Part shown: positions 7,809 through 16,140 of the stretch, piece after piece
Position numbering within the stretch: the stretch's first letter is position 1
Layout of the letters: the number at the start of each line of letters is the position of its first letter
Source: Prevotella pectinovora
GTDB taxonomy: Bacteria > Bacteroidota > Bacteroidia > Bacteroidales > Bacteroidaceae
DNA length: 64,000 bases
Assembly: GCF_000834015.1 (NCBI RefSeq)
Contig: NZ_JXQI01000071.1
Span: forward strand, 62,001 to 126,000
Direction of reading: 5' to 3'
Notes under the pieces: generated by a model
The model's input: the letters and a program-made list of their open reading frames with translations, nothing else
Told to the model about the DNA's origin: nothing
Databases searched by the model: none
Made by a program: the position numbers and the translations under genes

Positions 7809-9497
7809 TCATTTGCCATTATGCAGCTTCTTTCCCTTTGCTGCAGCCTTCTTTGTGGCAGCCTTAGGAGCAGGCTGAGGTTTCTTGGGGAACGCCGCAT
7901 TGTTCTTGAACACGTTGAGGGCAGCGTCTATCACCTTGTCGTCGCCGTTGATATACTGCGTCCATGCCTTCTCGTCGAGGATGTTGTATATGATGCGGCT
8001 GTTGATATAGCGGTCGAGCAGTCTGTGCGACTTCTTTATCATCAGGTTGCGCCTCTGGAGTCCGTTCTTGTTGGCGAATGTGGCGAACTTGTCCACGAGG
8101 TTCTGTTTCTTCAGATAGTCAGCCAGTTCCATCATCTCCTTATACGAGTTCAGCTTGATGCGGTTGTCGTCGGTATATACGAAGGCAAATTGCAGGATGA
8201 GTCCGCTCATGCTCGCCTCTTTCAGGTATGACGTCATGCCGATAGTATCTTCCGGTACGAAGATGTCAGGCGTGATGCCGCCACCGCCATACACCGTCCT
8301 GCCGATGCCGGTGTGGTAGGCAGGTCCCGTGTGCTTGATGCTGTCTTGTGAGAAGAATTCGCCGTGCTGGTATCTCGCCAGCAGGTCCTCTTCGTAGTCA
8401 ACATTGTCGCCAGCCGTATAAGGCTTCTGGATGCAGCGTCCCGATGGGGTGTAGTAGCGGGCGGTGGTCAGACGGATAATGCTGCCGTCGGGGAATTCCA
8501 TCTGTTTCTGCACCAGTCCCTTTCCGAACGAGCGGCGTCCGATTATCGTTCCGCGGTCGTTGTCCTGTATAGCTCCAGCAAAGATTTCAGAAGCCGATGC
8601 CGACGCCTCGTTGATGAGCACTACGAGCGGTATGCTCTGATAGCTGCCGCTGCCGTCGCTGCGGAACTCCTGTCTTGGCGATTTCCTTCCTTCGGTATAT
8701 ACAATGAGCTTGTTCTTGGGCAGGAACTCGTTTATCATCTGCACAGCCGATTCGAGATATCCGCCCGTGTTGTCGCGCAGGTCTATCACGAGGTTTGCGA
8801 ATCCCTCCTGCGACAGTTCCGCCAGAGCCACGAGCAGTTCGGCGTAAGTGTTCTCACCGAAGTTCTTTATCTTGATATATCCCGTATTCTCATCGAGCAT
8901 ATACACCGCCGAGATGCTCTTCTGAGGAATGTTGGCACGCGTTATGGTGAAGTATTTCACGGCTTTCGATCCATACCTCATCACTCCGATTTTCACCTTA
9001 GTGCCCTTTTGTCCCTTCAGTCGGCGCATCGCCTCTTCGTTGGTCACCACCTTTCCAACGAAAGGCTTTCCGTCCACGCTGACTATCTTGTCGCCGGCCA
9101 ACACGCCGGCCTGCTGTGCCGGACCGTTCTTCACCACGTTCTGCACGTGGATGGTGTCTTGTCGGATAACGAATTCCACACCGATTCCCGAGAACGAGCC
9201 CTTGAGGTCGTCCTGCGTTCTCTGCACGTCTTCGGCGCTGATATAAACCGAGTGAGGGTCGAGGTCAGAAAGTATCTGCGGTATCGCCATATCAACGAGC
9301 GAGTCGATGTTCACGTCGTCAACATATTGATCGTCGATGATATGCAGCAGGTTGTTCAGTCTGTTGCTTCCCGAGTTTATGATATTCAGTCTGTTGCCCG
9401 AGAAATGGTTGGCATAGAAAGTGCCGATCACCACACCCACTATCACGCAGATTGCCATAAGCATCGGCGTCAGTCGGTTGGGTCTATTTTGTCTCAT
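7809..9497 (-). CDS. C-terminal processing protease (S41 family)
   Basis: A 562-residue S41 peptidase with an N-terminal membrane anchor (about 11-28), a helical segment, a PDZ domain (about 95-185, GIGVEF and GPAQQAGVLAGDKI) and the tail-specific protease domain. The serine nucleophile is Ser299 in EASASASEI and the general base Lys326 in SFGKGLVQ, so the catalytic dyad is intact. Such proteases trim periplasmic proteins. The extreme C-end is an alanine/lysine-rich tail (about 535-562) that looks unstructured and may bind membrane or nucleic acid. Its start overlaps the end of the dCMP deaminase gene by 14 bp, indicating coupling. Confidence 0.92.
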   Translation of the reverse strand: MRQNRPNRLTPMLMAICVIVGVVIGTFYANHFSGNRLNIINSGSNRLNNLLHIIDDQYVDDVNIDSLVDMAIPQILSDLDPHSVYISAEDVQRTQDDLKGSFSGIGVEFVIRQDTIHVQNVVKNGPAQQAGVLAGDKIVSVDGKPFVGKVVTNEEAMRRLKGQKGTKVKIGVMRYGSKAVKYFTITRANIPQKSISAVYMLDENTGYIKIKNFGENTYAELLVALAELSQEGFANLVIDLRDNTGGYLESAVQMINEFLPKNKLIVYTEGRKSPRQEFRSDGSGSYQSIPLVVLINEASASASEIFAGAIQDNDRGTIIGRRSFGKGLVQKQMEFPDGSIIRLTTARYYTPSGRCIQKPYTAGDNVDYEEDLLARYQHGEFFSQDSIKHTGPAYHTGIGRTVYGGGGITPDIFVPEDTIGMTSYLKEASMSGLILQFAFVYTDDNRIKLNSYKEMMELADYLKKQNLVDKFATFANKNGLQRRNLMIKKSHRLLDRYINSRIIYNILDEKAWTQYINGDDKVIDAALNVFKNNAAFPKKPQPAPKAATKKAAAKGKKLHNGK

Positions 9498-9927
9498 ATT
9501 CGTCTGGATTAAGATGTATCACATTGATTTTAGCCCTTTTCAGAAGGTCGATGCCCTCGCTGAGCCTGTATTCCCTGGCATAGACGACACGTTTGATGCC
9601 GGCCTGTATTATCAGCTTGGAGCATTCTATGCATGGAGCGTCGGTGACGTAGAGCGTCGCTCCGTCGCTGTTGTTGGAGCTTCGGGCGAGTTTCGTTATG
9701 GCGTTTGCCTCGGCATGGAGCACGTAGGGGTGAGTCACGTTGTTCTCGTCCTCACACACGTTCTCGAATCCGCTTGGCGTGCCGTTGTAGCCGTCGCTGA
9801 TTATCATTTTGTCTTTCACGACAAGGCATCCCACCTTTCTTCTCTCGCAGTAGCTGTTCTCCGACCATATACCTGCCATGCGCAGGTATTTGAGGTCAAG
9901 CCTGAGCTGTTTCTCTTTGTCGTCCAT
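9484..9927 (-). CDS. dCMP deaminase family protein (ComEB-like)
   Basis: A 147-residue zinc-dependent deaminase that would convert dCMP to dUMP for thymidylate synthesis. The zinc ligands and proton shuttle are visible: HAEAN (His71, Glu73) and PCIECSK (Cys99, Cys102). The N-end KYLRMAGIWSENSYCERRKVG is typical of the dCMP deaminase/ComEB group. It lies between the M3 oligopeptidase gene (21 bp upstream) and the S41 protease gene (14-bp overlap) in one minus-strand transcription unit. Confidence 0.9.
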   Translation of the reverse strand: MDDKEKQLRLDLKYLRMAGIWSENSYCERRKVGCLVVKDKMIISDGYNGTPSGFENVCEDENNVTHPYVLHAEANAITKLARSSNNSDGATLYVTDAPCIECSKLIIQAGIKRVVYAREYRLSEGIDLLKRAKINVIHLNPDEYETK

Positions 9928-9948
9928 GATTCTTGATAGTGTTTGTCG

Positions 9949-12057
9949 TTATTGTTGAGTCTGGCGGTTCTCCTCTGCCGAAGCTTTCTTTATTCCGTTT
10001 CTCTCAAGCAGTGCGTCGATGGTAGGTTCACATCCGCGGAATCTCTTGTATAGTGTCATCGGATGCTCCGTGCCGCCCTTCGACAGGATGTTGTCGCGGA
10101 AGCTCTGTGCCGTTTCCCTGTTGAAGATGCCGTTCTTCTTGAACACGCTGAAAGCGTCGGCATCGAGCACCTCAGCCCATTTGTAGCTGTAGTATCCGGC
10201 GGCATATCCTCCAGCCATGATGTGGCTGAACTGCACCGTCATGCACGTGTCTTTCAGCTGTTCCAGCACCATCGCTTTCTGCCATGCCTTTTTCTCAAAC
10301 GGTATGATGTCGTCGGTGAAGGCATCCTTCTTTGTATAGTACGCCATGTCGAGCAGTCCGAAGCTCACCTGCCTCATGCAGCCGTATGCCACCATGAAGT
10401 TGCGGCTCTTCCTGATCCGCTCTATCAGTTCGTCGGGCAGCGGTTCGCCGGTCTTGTAGTGGAAGGCGAAGGTGCGCAGGAACTCCTTCTCGGCGCCATA
10501 GTTCTCCATGAACTGCGACGGCAGTTCCACGAAGTCCCACCACACGTTGGTTCCTGAAAGGCTCTCGAATCTGGTGTTTGCGAACATGCCGTGCAGGCTG
10601 TGTCCGAATTCGTGGAGGAAAGTCTCCACCTCGCCCAGTGTCAGCAGCGCCGGCTTCTCGGCAGTAGGTTTCGTGAAGTTCATCACCACGCTAACGTGTG
10701 GTCTCACGTTCTCCCCCTTCTTGTCAATCCATTGTCCCTGATATTCCGTCATCCATGCTCCGCCCTGCTTTCCCTTGCGCGGATGGAAGTCGGCATAGAA
10801 CACGGCGAGATACGAACCGTCCTTGTCGAACACCTCGTATGCCTTCACGTCGGGATGATAGACGGGGATGTCCTTGTTCTCCTTGAATGTTATGCCGTAT
10901 AGTCTGTTTGCCAGTCCGAACACTCCGTCTATCACGCGGCTCAGTTCGAAATAAGGGCGCAGCATCTCGGCGTCGAGGTTGAACTTTTCGAGTTGCAGTT
11001 TGTGGGAATAGAAGCTGAAGTCCCAAGGCTCCAGTTTGAAGTCGTCGCCCTCCATGCTCTTCGCCTTCTTCTCGATGTCGGCCACCTCCAGCTTTGCCGT
11101 AGGCATATAGGCGTCGATGAGGTCGTCGAGCAGCTTGTACACGTTCTGCGTATTGCTCGCCATACGGTTTTTCAATACATATTCGGCATACGTCTCATAT
11201 CCCAGCAGCTGTGCTATCTCCCTTCTGAGGTTAACGATTCTCTTGCATATCTCCAGGTTGTTCTCCCCGTTGTCGTGAGTACACATCGTGTTGCGCTGCA
11301 TATACATCTCGCGTCTCAGTTCGCGGCGTGTGGAATATGTCATAAACGGACTGTAGCTGGGATAGTCGAGTGTGAATATCCATCCCTTCTTCTCCTGTTC
11401 CTTTGCAGTCATGGCAGCCGCCTCCTTCGCCGTGTCGGGCAGTCCGTCGAGATCTTTCTCATCGGTGATATGCAGGGTGTATGCCTTTGTCTCCTTCAGC
11501 AGATTCTGCGAGAACTGCAGCGACAGCATGCTTGCCTCCTCGGTAAGTTTTCTCAGTTTCTCCTTTCCCTCGTCGTCGAGCAGTGCACCGCTTCTCACGA
11601 ATCCGTCGTAGCAGTTGTCGAGCAGTCTCTGTTCCTCAGGAGTCAGTTCGCGGTGGTTGTCGTATACCGCCTTTATCCTCTCGAAGAGTTTCTTGTTGAG
11701 TCTCACGTCGTTGGCGTGTTTCGTCAGTATCGGCTGCATCTTCTGTGCCAGGGCGTCCATCTCGTCGTTGGTCTCCGCACTGAGCAGGTTGAAGAACACC
11801 GTGGAAACCCTCGACAGCAAGTCGTAGTATCCGTCCTTATCGTCGTCAACGTTGATTATCGTGTTGTCGAAAGTTGGTTCTGCGGGATTGTTGATAGTCT
11901 TTTCTATCTGTTCGTCGTCGCGCCTGATGCCTTCGAGGAATGCCTCCTCGTAGTCCTCGAGCTTTATCTTGTCGAAAGGCACCGTTTCGTGCGGTGTCTT
12001 GTATTGTTCGAGGAATGGGTTCACTCTTTTCGTCTTCTCAATTTCTTTTTCTTCCAT
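9949..12057 (-). CDS. M3 family oligopeptidase / peptidyl-dipeptidase
   Basis: A 702-residue thimet-type zinc metallopeptidase. The active site is FLHEFGHSLHGMF near residue 480 (HEFGH zinc motif), with the third ligand in the following ELPSQFMEN region; the C-terminal HIMAGGYAAGYYSYKWAEV segment is also typical. It lacks a signal peptide and is probably cytoplasmic, degrading short peptides in the manner of Dcp/OpdA. It is the first gene of the unit M3-dCMP deaminase-S41. A TATCTTTG -7 box lies at 12110-12117, 53 bp upstream of the start. Confidence 0.92.
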   Translation of the reverse strand: MEEKEIEKTKRVNPFLEQYKTPHETVPFDKIKLEDYEEAFLEGIRRDDEQIEKTINNPAEPTFDNTIINVDDDKDGYYDLLSRVSTVFFNLLSAETNDEMDALAQKMQPILTKHANDVRLNKKLFERIKAVYDNHRELTPEEQRLLDNCYDGFVRSGALLDDEGKEKLRKLTEEASMLSLQFSQNLLKETKAYTLHITDEKDLDGLPDTAKEAAAMTAKEQEKKGWIFTLDYPSYSPFMTYSTRRELRREMYMQRNTMCTHDNGENNLEICKRIVNLRREIAQLLGYETYAEYVLKNRMASNTQNVYKLLDDLIDAYMPTAKLEVADIEKKAKSMEGDDFKLEPWDFSFYSHKLQLEKFNLDAEMLRPYFELSRVIDGVFGLANRLYGITFKENKDIPVYHPDVKAYEVFDKDGSYLAVFYADFHPRKGKQGGAWMTEYQGQWIDKKGENVRPHVSVVMNFTKPTAEKPALLTLGEVETFLHEFGHSLHGMFANTRFESLSGTNVWWDFVELPSQFMENYGAEKEFLRTFAFHYKTGEPLPDELIERIRKSRNFMVAYGCMRQVSFGLLDMAYYTKKDAFTDDIIPFEKKAWQKAMVLEQLKDTCMTVQFSHIMAGGYAAGYYSYKWAEVLDADAFSVFKKNGIFNRETAQSFRDNILSKGGTEHPMTLYKRFRGCEPTIDALLERNGIKKASAEENRQTQQ

Positions 12058-12109
12058 ACTGTATGTTGTCCTTCTTCTGATTTCGGTTTAAGATACTTAT
12101 TTATTAATA

Positions 12110-12117
12110 CAAAGATA
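12110..12117 (-). promoter_or_regulatory. -7 box for the M3 peptidase operon
   Basis: TATCTTTG on the minus strand, a close match to TAnnTTTG, 53 bp upstream of the start at 12057. The rest of the 524-bp gap up to the tRNA gene (12058-12581) is AT-rich; besides this box and the tRNA-Phe promoter I see nothing definite in it. Confidence 0.6.
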
Positions 12118-12502
12118 CCCTTTGTTTCTAAATGACACAACAAAATGGGTGACATTTCTCGCTGCTCTATCTTTTTTTAACAGTTGTGATGGTCTTGTGG
12201 TTGCTATATAGCTTTGTTTCCGTCCGGCTTTGATAGGGTTGTTGATTTCTTGTCGGCTGATTCACTTGCCTGTCTGGTGGTTTGTCCTCTGATTTCAGGC
12301 AAAAATGGATAAATGCATATATTCATATTGTTAATTGGGTAAGTCGTCTGACTTTCTTCTAAAAATCAGCGGACTTGTCCAATCGGAAATACATACAGAA
12401 GGTTATCTTTGTTTTCTTCTGAAAAATCACGTTAGGAAAAGAAAATGAATTCTTGTTTTCTCTCGATTAATCAGTTTTTTTTGATAAAAAATGAAGGAAA
12501 AG

Positions 12503-12533
12503 TTTGCAGGTTAAAACTTTTTGTGTACCTTTG
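12503..12533 (+). promoter_or_regulatory. Promoter of tRNA-Phe
   Basis: TTTG (12503-12506), 19 nt, then TACCTTTG (12526-12533): an ideal Bacteroidetes promoter, about 49 bp upstream of the tRNA 5' end. Confidence 0.8.
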
Positions 12534-12581
12534 CAACCACAAATCACGCTTACGCGTTGTTTGCATTAATAAATTTATGAT

Positions 12582-12654
12582 GGTGCCATAGCTCAGTTGG
12601 TAGAGCAAAGGACTGAAAATCCTTGTGTCCCCGGTTCGATTCCTGGTGGTACCA
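12582..12654 (+). tRNA. tRNA-Phe (GAA)
   Basis: A 73-nt cloverleaf: acceptor arm GGTGCCA/TGGTACC (one G-U pair), D arm AGCTCAGTTGGTAGAGC, anticodon loop CTGAAAA within the stem AAGGA/TCCTT, and T arm CCCGGTTCGATTCCTGG. The anticodon is GAA. The discriminator is A, and CCA is not encoded (ACTC follows). Confidence 0.95.
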
Positions 12655-12671
12655 CTCCTCCTTTCATTGGT

Positions 12672-12701
12672 CCTGTTCGCGCAAGCAGCAGGGCTTTTTT
12701 T
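12672..12701 (+). terminator. Probable terminator after tRNA-Phe
   Basis: A short GC-rich hairpin (CCTG...GC-GCAA-GC...CAGG) followed by seven T residues, 18 bp after the tRNA. The stem is weak, but the T run is clear. Confidence 0.55.
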
Positions 12702-12897
12702 ATGTCATTTTTTTTAGTGATATCCGCCATCCGTTTCGCTATGCAGCACTAACCACAAAACTTTATTCCTAACTTATGGTGATGCCAACCGGAAAAATCC
12801 GCTGACCCATAATCCGCCAATCCCCATTTGGGACGAACCGTTGCCTGACGATGTAGAATATCACAAGTGTTTGGGGGTGTATAAACATTATATAAAC

Positions 12898-12938
12898 AAA
12901 AAAGAGAGATGCTTCCTAAAACCAGGATATCATCTCTC
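12898..12938 (-). terminator. Terminator of the ffs/tRNA-Thr transcript
   Basis: On the minus strand GAGAGATG pairs with CATCTCTC, with an inner TCCT/AGGA pair around the loop, followed by six T residues. It lies about 30 bp after the tRNA-Thr 3' end and is a textbook intrinsic terminator. Confidence 0.85.
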
Positions 12939-12968
12939 ATTTCCCTTCATCTTTTCATTTCCCATTTG

Positions 12969-13045
12969 TGGAGCCTCTTGTCGGATTCGAACCAACGACC
13001 CCGAGATTACAAATCACGTGCTCTGGCCAACTGAGCTAAAGAGGC
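12969..13045 (-). tRNA. tRNA-Thr (TGT)
   Basis: Minus-strand cloverleaf: acceptor GCCTCTT/AAGAGGC, D arm AGCTCAGTTGGCCAGAGC, anticodon loop TTTGTAA giving anticodon TGT, T arm GTTGGTTCGAATCCGAC, discriminator T, and an encoded CCA (12969-12971). The anticodon stem CGTGA/TCTCG has one T-T mismatch. It begins only 4 nt after the predicted 3' end of the SRP RNA, so both are likely cut from one transcript. Confidence 0.92.
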
Positions 13046-13049
13046 GGGT

Positions 13050-13145
13050 GGGCAAGCTACTTGTATCGCGTCGCTACAACCAACTACCTTTGCTACGTTC
13101 CCGTCCTGGAGGATTCGAAGGGAGCTGACCGTACAAGACTTACCC
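13050..13145 (-). ncRNA. ffs: Signal recognition particle RNA (4.5S)
   Basis: Identified from structure on the minus strand. The apical part reads CAGGACGGGAACGTAGCA: a GGAA tetraloop closed by ACG/CGT and flanked by the symmetric-loop sequences CAGG and AGCA that bind Ffh. The outer stem pairs GGGTAAG-TC-TTGTA at the 5' end with TACAAG-TAG-CTTGCCC at the 3' end. About 96 nt, normal for a small bacterial SRP RNA. A perfect promoter lies just upstream (13168-13198), and tRNA-Thr follows after 4 nt. The ends are inferred from pairing and may be off by a few bases. Confidence 0.88.
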
Positions 13146-13167
13146 GTCTTGTTCACTTTTGCGGGTG

Positions 13168-13198
13168 CAAAGGTAATGCTTTTTATCTTTTCCACAAA
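13168..13198 (-). promoter_or_regulatory. Promoter of ffs/tRNA-Thr
   Basis: On the minus strand TTTG (13198-13195), 19 nt, then TACCTTTG (13175-13168). The start of transcription would be near 13161, just before the SRP RNA. Confidence 0.8.
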
Positions 13199-13259
13199 CT
13201 TTTTCCTTCGAAATTTCAAAAAAAAGTCTGCCTATACTCGTTATACCATATAAAATAAG

Positions 13260-13267
13260 TACTTTTG
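13260..13267 (+). promoter_or_regulatory. -7 box for the DUF4199-glycosyltransferase operon
   Basis: TACTTTTG, 41 bp upstream of the ATG at 13309; no clear -33 box. It is divergent from the ffs promoter about 60 bp away. Confidence 0.55.
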
Positions 13268-13308
13268 CATCGAAATAACAACGAAAGAATAAAGAAAGAA
13301 CAAAGAAT

Positions 13309-13857
13309 ATGGATATCAACAAGTCTTCTAACGACGAATACCGGCAGTTTACCGCCTTTGCCCGAATCGACGGAGCGATAATCGGTGTGATGTGGGTTGT
13401 CAGTTTCTTCTGCTTCATTGGCAATCTGCAGATGCCCATGCTCGGACTCGCAGGAATGGCAATCGGCATATACTCCATCATTTTGGCAGCCATGAGGCTC
13501 CGCAAGTTCCGCGACCGCATTCTCGGAGGCAGGATCTCCTTTGGCAAAGCCACTCTCTATTCCATAATGACATACTTCTATGCCACTATCCTCATGGCAG
13601 TGGGACAGTACGTATATTTCCAGTTTATCGACCAAGGATACATGGTGAACCAGACCATCGCCATGCTTTCAATGCCAGAGACAGCTAAAGCCGTTACGGA
13701 GGTGTATGGCATGGATCCCAAGCAGATGATAGCAATCCTGCAGGCTACCATGGGAACGATAAGGCCGATAGAGATAGCGTTCCAGTTTCTGACGCTCAAC
13801 GTGATATTAGGCATTATCATCAGTGTGCCCGTGGGTGCGCTGATGCGCAAACAATAG
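13309..13857 (+). CDS. DUF4199 membrane protein
   Basis: A 182-residue integral membrane protein with about four hydrophobic segments (roughly 22-40, 42-62, 88-108 and 155-177), matching the Bacteroidetes family DUF4199. No catalytic motif is seen. It is the first gene of a plus-strand operon and lies 18 bp before a polyprenol-phosphate-type glycosyltransferase gene, a pairing seen repeatedly in Bacteroidetes; this suggests, without proof, that it assists lipid-linked sugar transfer in the inner membrane. Confidence 0.8.
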   Translation: MDINKSSNDEYRQFTAFARIDGAIIGVMWVVSFFCFIGNLQMPMLGLAGMAIGIYSIILAAMRLRKFRDRILGGRISFGKATLYSIMTYFYATILMAVGQYVYFQFIDQGYMVNQTIAMLSMPETAKAVTEVYGMDPKQMIAILQATMGTIRPIEIAFQFLTLNVILGIIISVPVGALMRKQ

Positions 13858-13875
13858 ATAATACATTTTCAGACT

Positions 13876-14838
13876 ATGGATATATCAGTAGTTATACCTC
13901 TATATAATGAGGACGAATCATTGCCGGAGCTCTATGCGTGGATAGCGCGAGTGATGAAGAGCAAAGGCTTTACATACGAGGTGATATTCGTGAACGACGG
14001 ATCCACCGACAAGTCGTGGGATGTGATAGAGCAGCTTCGCGCTGAGAATCCGCAGAATGTGAAGGGAATAAAATTCCGTCGCAACTACGGTAAGAGTCCC
14101 GCTCTGTATTGCGGGTTCCACAAGGCAGAAGGAGATGTGGTGATCACCATGGATGCCGACCTGCAGGATTCTCCCGACGAGATTCCGGAGCTCTACCGCA
14201 TGATAAAGGAAGACGGCTACGACCTTGTTTCGGGCTACAAGATGAACCGCAAGCAGGGCGACCCCCTCTCCAAGACCATTCCGACAAAGCTCTTCAACGC
14301 CACGGCAAGGAAGGTCAGCGGAATACATAATCTGCATGACTTCAACTGCGGATTGAAAGCCTACCGCAAGGATGTGGTGAAGAACATCGAGGTGTATGGC
14401 GAGATGCACAGGTATATACCATATCTGGCAAAGAATGCCGGCTTCGACAAGATAGGCGAGAAGCCGGTACACCACCAGGCACGCAAGTTCGGCAAATCGA
14501 AATTCATGGGATGGAACCGCTTCTTCAACGGATACCTCGACCTTATAACGCTGTGGTTCCTGAGCAGCTTCGGCAGAAAGCCGATGCACGTGTTCGGATT
14601 CCTCGGCACGCTGGTGTTCATGATTGGTTTTCTCTCGGCTCTCGGACTTGGCATAGACAAGCTCTGGTGTCTCGCCAACGGCATTCCGCAGAGACTCGTC
14701 ACCTCGTCGCCCTTCTTCTACATCGCTCTCACGATGATGATGATCGGAACGCAGCTATTCCTCGCCGGATTCCTCGGCGACCTGATAAGCCGCAACTCCT
14801 CTACGAGAAACGACTATCAGGTGGAGAAGGAAATCTGA
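13876..14838 (+). CDS. Family 2 glycosyltransferase, DPM1/GtrB-like
   Basis: A 320-residue glycosyltransferase with an N-terminal GT-A domain (ISVVIPLYNEDESL at the start, VNDGSTD near residue 37, and the metal-binding motif MDADLQD near residue 93) followed by two C-terminal membrane helices (about 235-262 and 275-300). This architecture is that of polyprenyl-phosphate sugar transferases such as dolichol-phosphate mannose synthase, ArnC or GtrB, which move a sugar onto undecaprenyl phosphate at the inner membrane. The sugar cannot be deduced. It follows the DUF4199 gene closely and precedes a lipoprotein-like DUF6452 gene. Confidence 0.88.
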   Translation: MDISVVIPLYNEDESLPELYAWIARVMKSKGFTYEVIFVNDGSTDKSWDVIEQLRAENPQNVKGIKFRRNYGKSPALYCGFHKAEGDVVITMDADLQDSPDEIPELYRMIKEDGYDLVSGYKMNRKQGDPLSKTIPTKLFNATARKVSGIHNLHDFNCGLKAYRKDVVKNIEVYGEMHRYIPYLAKNAGFDKIGEKPVHHQARKFGKSKFMGWNRFFNGYLDLITLWFLSSFGRKPMHVFGFLGTLVFMIGFLSALGLGIDKLWCLANGIPQRLVTSSPFFYIALTMMMIGTQLFLAGFLGDLISRNSSTRNDYQVEKEI

Positions 14839-14874
14839 ATCAAGAATACATCTTTGAATCAAGAATAACGAAAT

Positions 14875-15375
14875 ATGAATTTTTCACCCTTCCGCCTGTC
14901 GTTGCCGGCAATCATCGCCGTTGCCGCTGTCGCAGCATCCTGCTCTTCGGTGGACTGTCCGCTCAACAACAAGGTGCTCACCAATTATGCCCTGCTCGAT
15001 GGCGACGGGAGAACGGACACTATGAGGCTTGCCATGACGGTGTCGACAAACCGCACCGACGGTTCTGACTCCGTGCTGATAAACAAGGACCAGGACATCA
15101 CGAAATTCTCGTTGCCCATAAGCAATGCGCAGCCCAGAGACTCCTTCTTCGTGGAGCTGACGGATGGTGTGACGGCATCCCTCGACACCATTGTGGTGGA
15201 CAAGGAAGATATGATGCACTTTGAGTCCACGGATTGTGCTGCATCATATTTCCACAAGATTAAAGGAGTGACAACAACACATCACGCCATCGACTCCGTG
15301 GCTATTAACTATCATAACGTTGACTATGACACATCGAAGACCCACTTCCACATTTATTTCTCGCCTCGCCATTAG
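14875..15375 (+). CDS. DUF6452 lipoprotein
   Basis: A 166-residue protein with a signal peptide and lipobox-like AASC (cysteine near residue 23) followed by VDCPLNN, a feature of the Bacteroidetes family DUF6452. The rest is predicted beta-rich. It overlaps the next gene (DUF6048) by 56 bp in a different frame, so the two are coupled; these families are regularly neighbours in Bacteroidetes and may form one envelope complex. Function is unknown. Confidence 0.75.
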   Translation: MNFSPFRLSLPAIIAVAAVAASCSSVDCPLNNKVLTNYALLDGDGRTDTMRLAMTVSTNRTDGSDSVLINKDQDITKFSLPISNAQPRDSFFVELTDGVTASLDTIVVDKEDMMHFESTDCAASYFHKIKGVTTTHHAIDSVAINYHNVDYDTSKTHFHIYFSPRH

Positions 15376-16036
15376 CGTGGTGATGCTTCTCCTTGTGATG
15401 GCAATCCCTGCCAATGCACAGAAGCGGAATGCCGCTGCCAAGAAGAATGTGGCAGAACGCGACACCGTGGCGCTCTTCCGTGGCTTCTCAGTGTCGGTGG
15501 ATGCCGTAGGTCCAGTTATGATGGCGGTGAGCGACTACGGACAGTATGAGGCTGCCCTCCATCTCAACCTGCGTGACAGGTATTTCCCTGTGGTAGAGGT
15601 GGGTTACGGCAAGGCAGACCACACGGAGGAGAATACACAGATGTCTTATAAGACGAGTGCACCGTTCTTCCGTGCCGGAATGGATTTCAACGTGTTGAAA
15701 AACAAACACGACATCTACCGGCTTTATGTGGGAGCGCGGTATGCATTCACTTCATACAAGTATGACCTTGCTTCGCCGGGAGTTGAAGACCCCGTGTGGG
15801 GAGGCGTCACGCCATACGAGGTGAAGGGCGCAAAATGCAACTATCATTGGCTTGAGGCTGCCCTGGGAGTAGACGTGAAGCTCGTCGGTCCGCTGCATCT
15901 CGGCTGGAGCCTGCGCTACAAGCAGAAGCTGACAGCAGACGAGGGAAAGCTCGGCAAGTCATGGTATGTGCCGGGATTTGGAAAGACTGGCACTACGGCT
16001 TTCGGTGCTCTCTTCAACATCTCGCTGGATATATAG
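15320..16036 (+). CDS. DUF6048 outer-membrane-type protein
   Basis: A 238-residue protein with an N-terminal signal peptide (ending near AIPANAQ, residue 34) and a body of alternating polar and hydrophobic beta strands with aromatic girdles, e.g. YFPVVEVGYGKAD, YRLYVGARYAFTSY and LHLGWSLRYKQKL, as in small outer-membrane barrels. It matches the Bacteroidetes family DUF6048. Starts at 15320 and 15326 are both possible and lie inside the end of the DUF6452 gene. Its role is unknown, but the coupling to DUF6452 suggests a lipoprotein/barrel pair. Confidence 0.75.
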   Translation: MTMTHRRPTSTFISRLAISVVMLLLVMAIPANAQKRNAAAKKNVAERDTVALFRGFSVSVDAVGPVMMAVSDYGQYEAALHLNLRDRYFPVVEVGYGKADHTEENTQMSYKTSAPFFRAGMDFNVLKNKHDIYRLYVGARYAFTSYKYDLASPGVEDPVWGGVTPYEVKGAKCNYHWLEAALGVDVKLVGPLHLGWSLRYKQKLTADEGKLGKSWYVPGFGKTGTTAFGALFNISLDI

Positions 16037-16140
16037 CATGGTGCATCCAGAGGAAGGCAATCTCTGATGTTGATGTAAGAAATGAAGGTATACGTCGATA
16101 TATAATAAAGGTATATAAGGTATAATTCAAAAAGACATAA

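Noticed and set aside
8364..9512. Long plus-strand open frame (382 codons) opposite the S41 protease gene
   Set aside because: The minus-strand frame encodes a complete protease with its catalytic residues; the plus frame has no domain and reflects codon bias of the real gene. The same applies to 10993-12135 opposite the M3 peptidase and 43355-44332 opposite galM.
13071..13125. Sequence resembling a second, degenerate tRNA T-arm (GGATTCGAAGGGAGC)
   Set aside because: No cloverleaf can be built. The segment folds as the apical part of the SRP RNA instead.
12841..13128. Open frame of 95 codons containing a CRIRTNDPEITNHVL-like string
   Set aside because: It is the antisense of tRNA-Thr and the SRP RNA. 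This string is a well-known artefact of translating across such tRNA genes.
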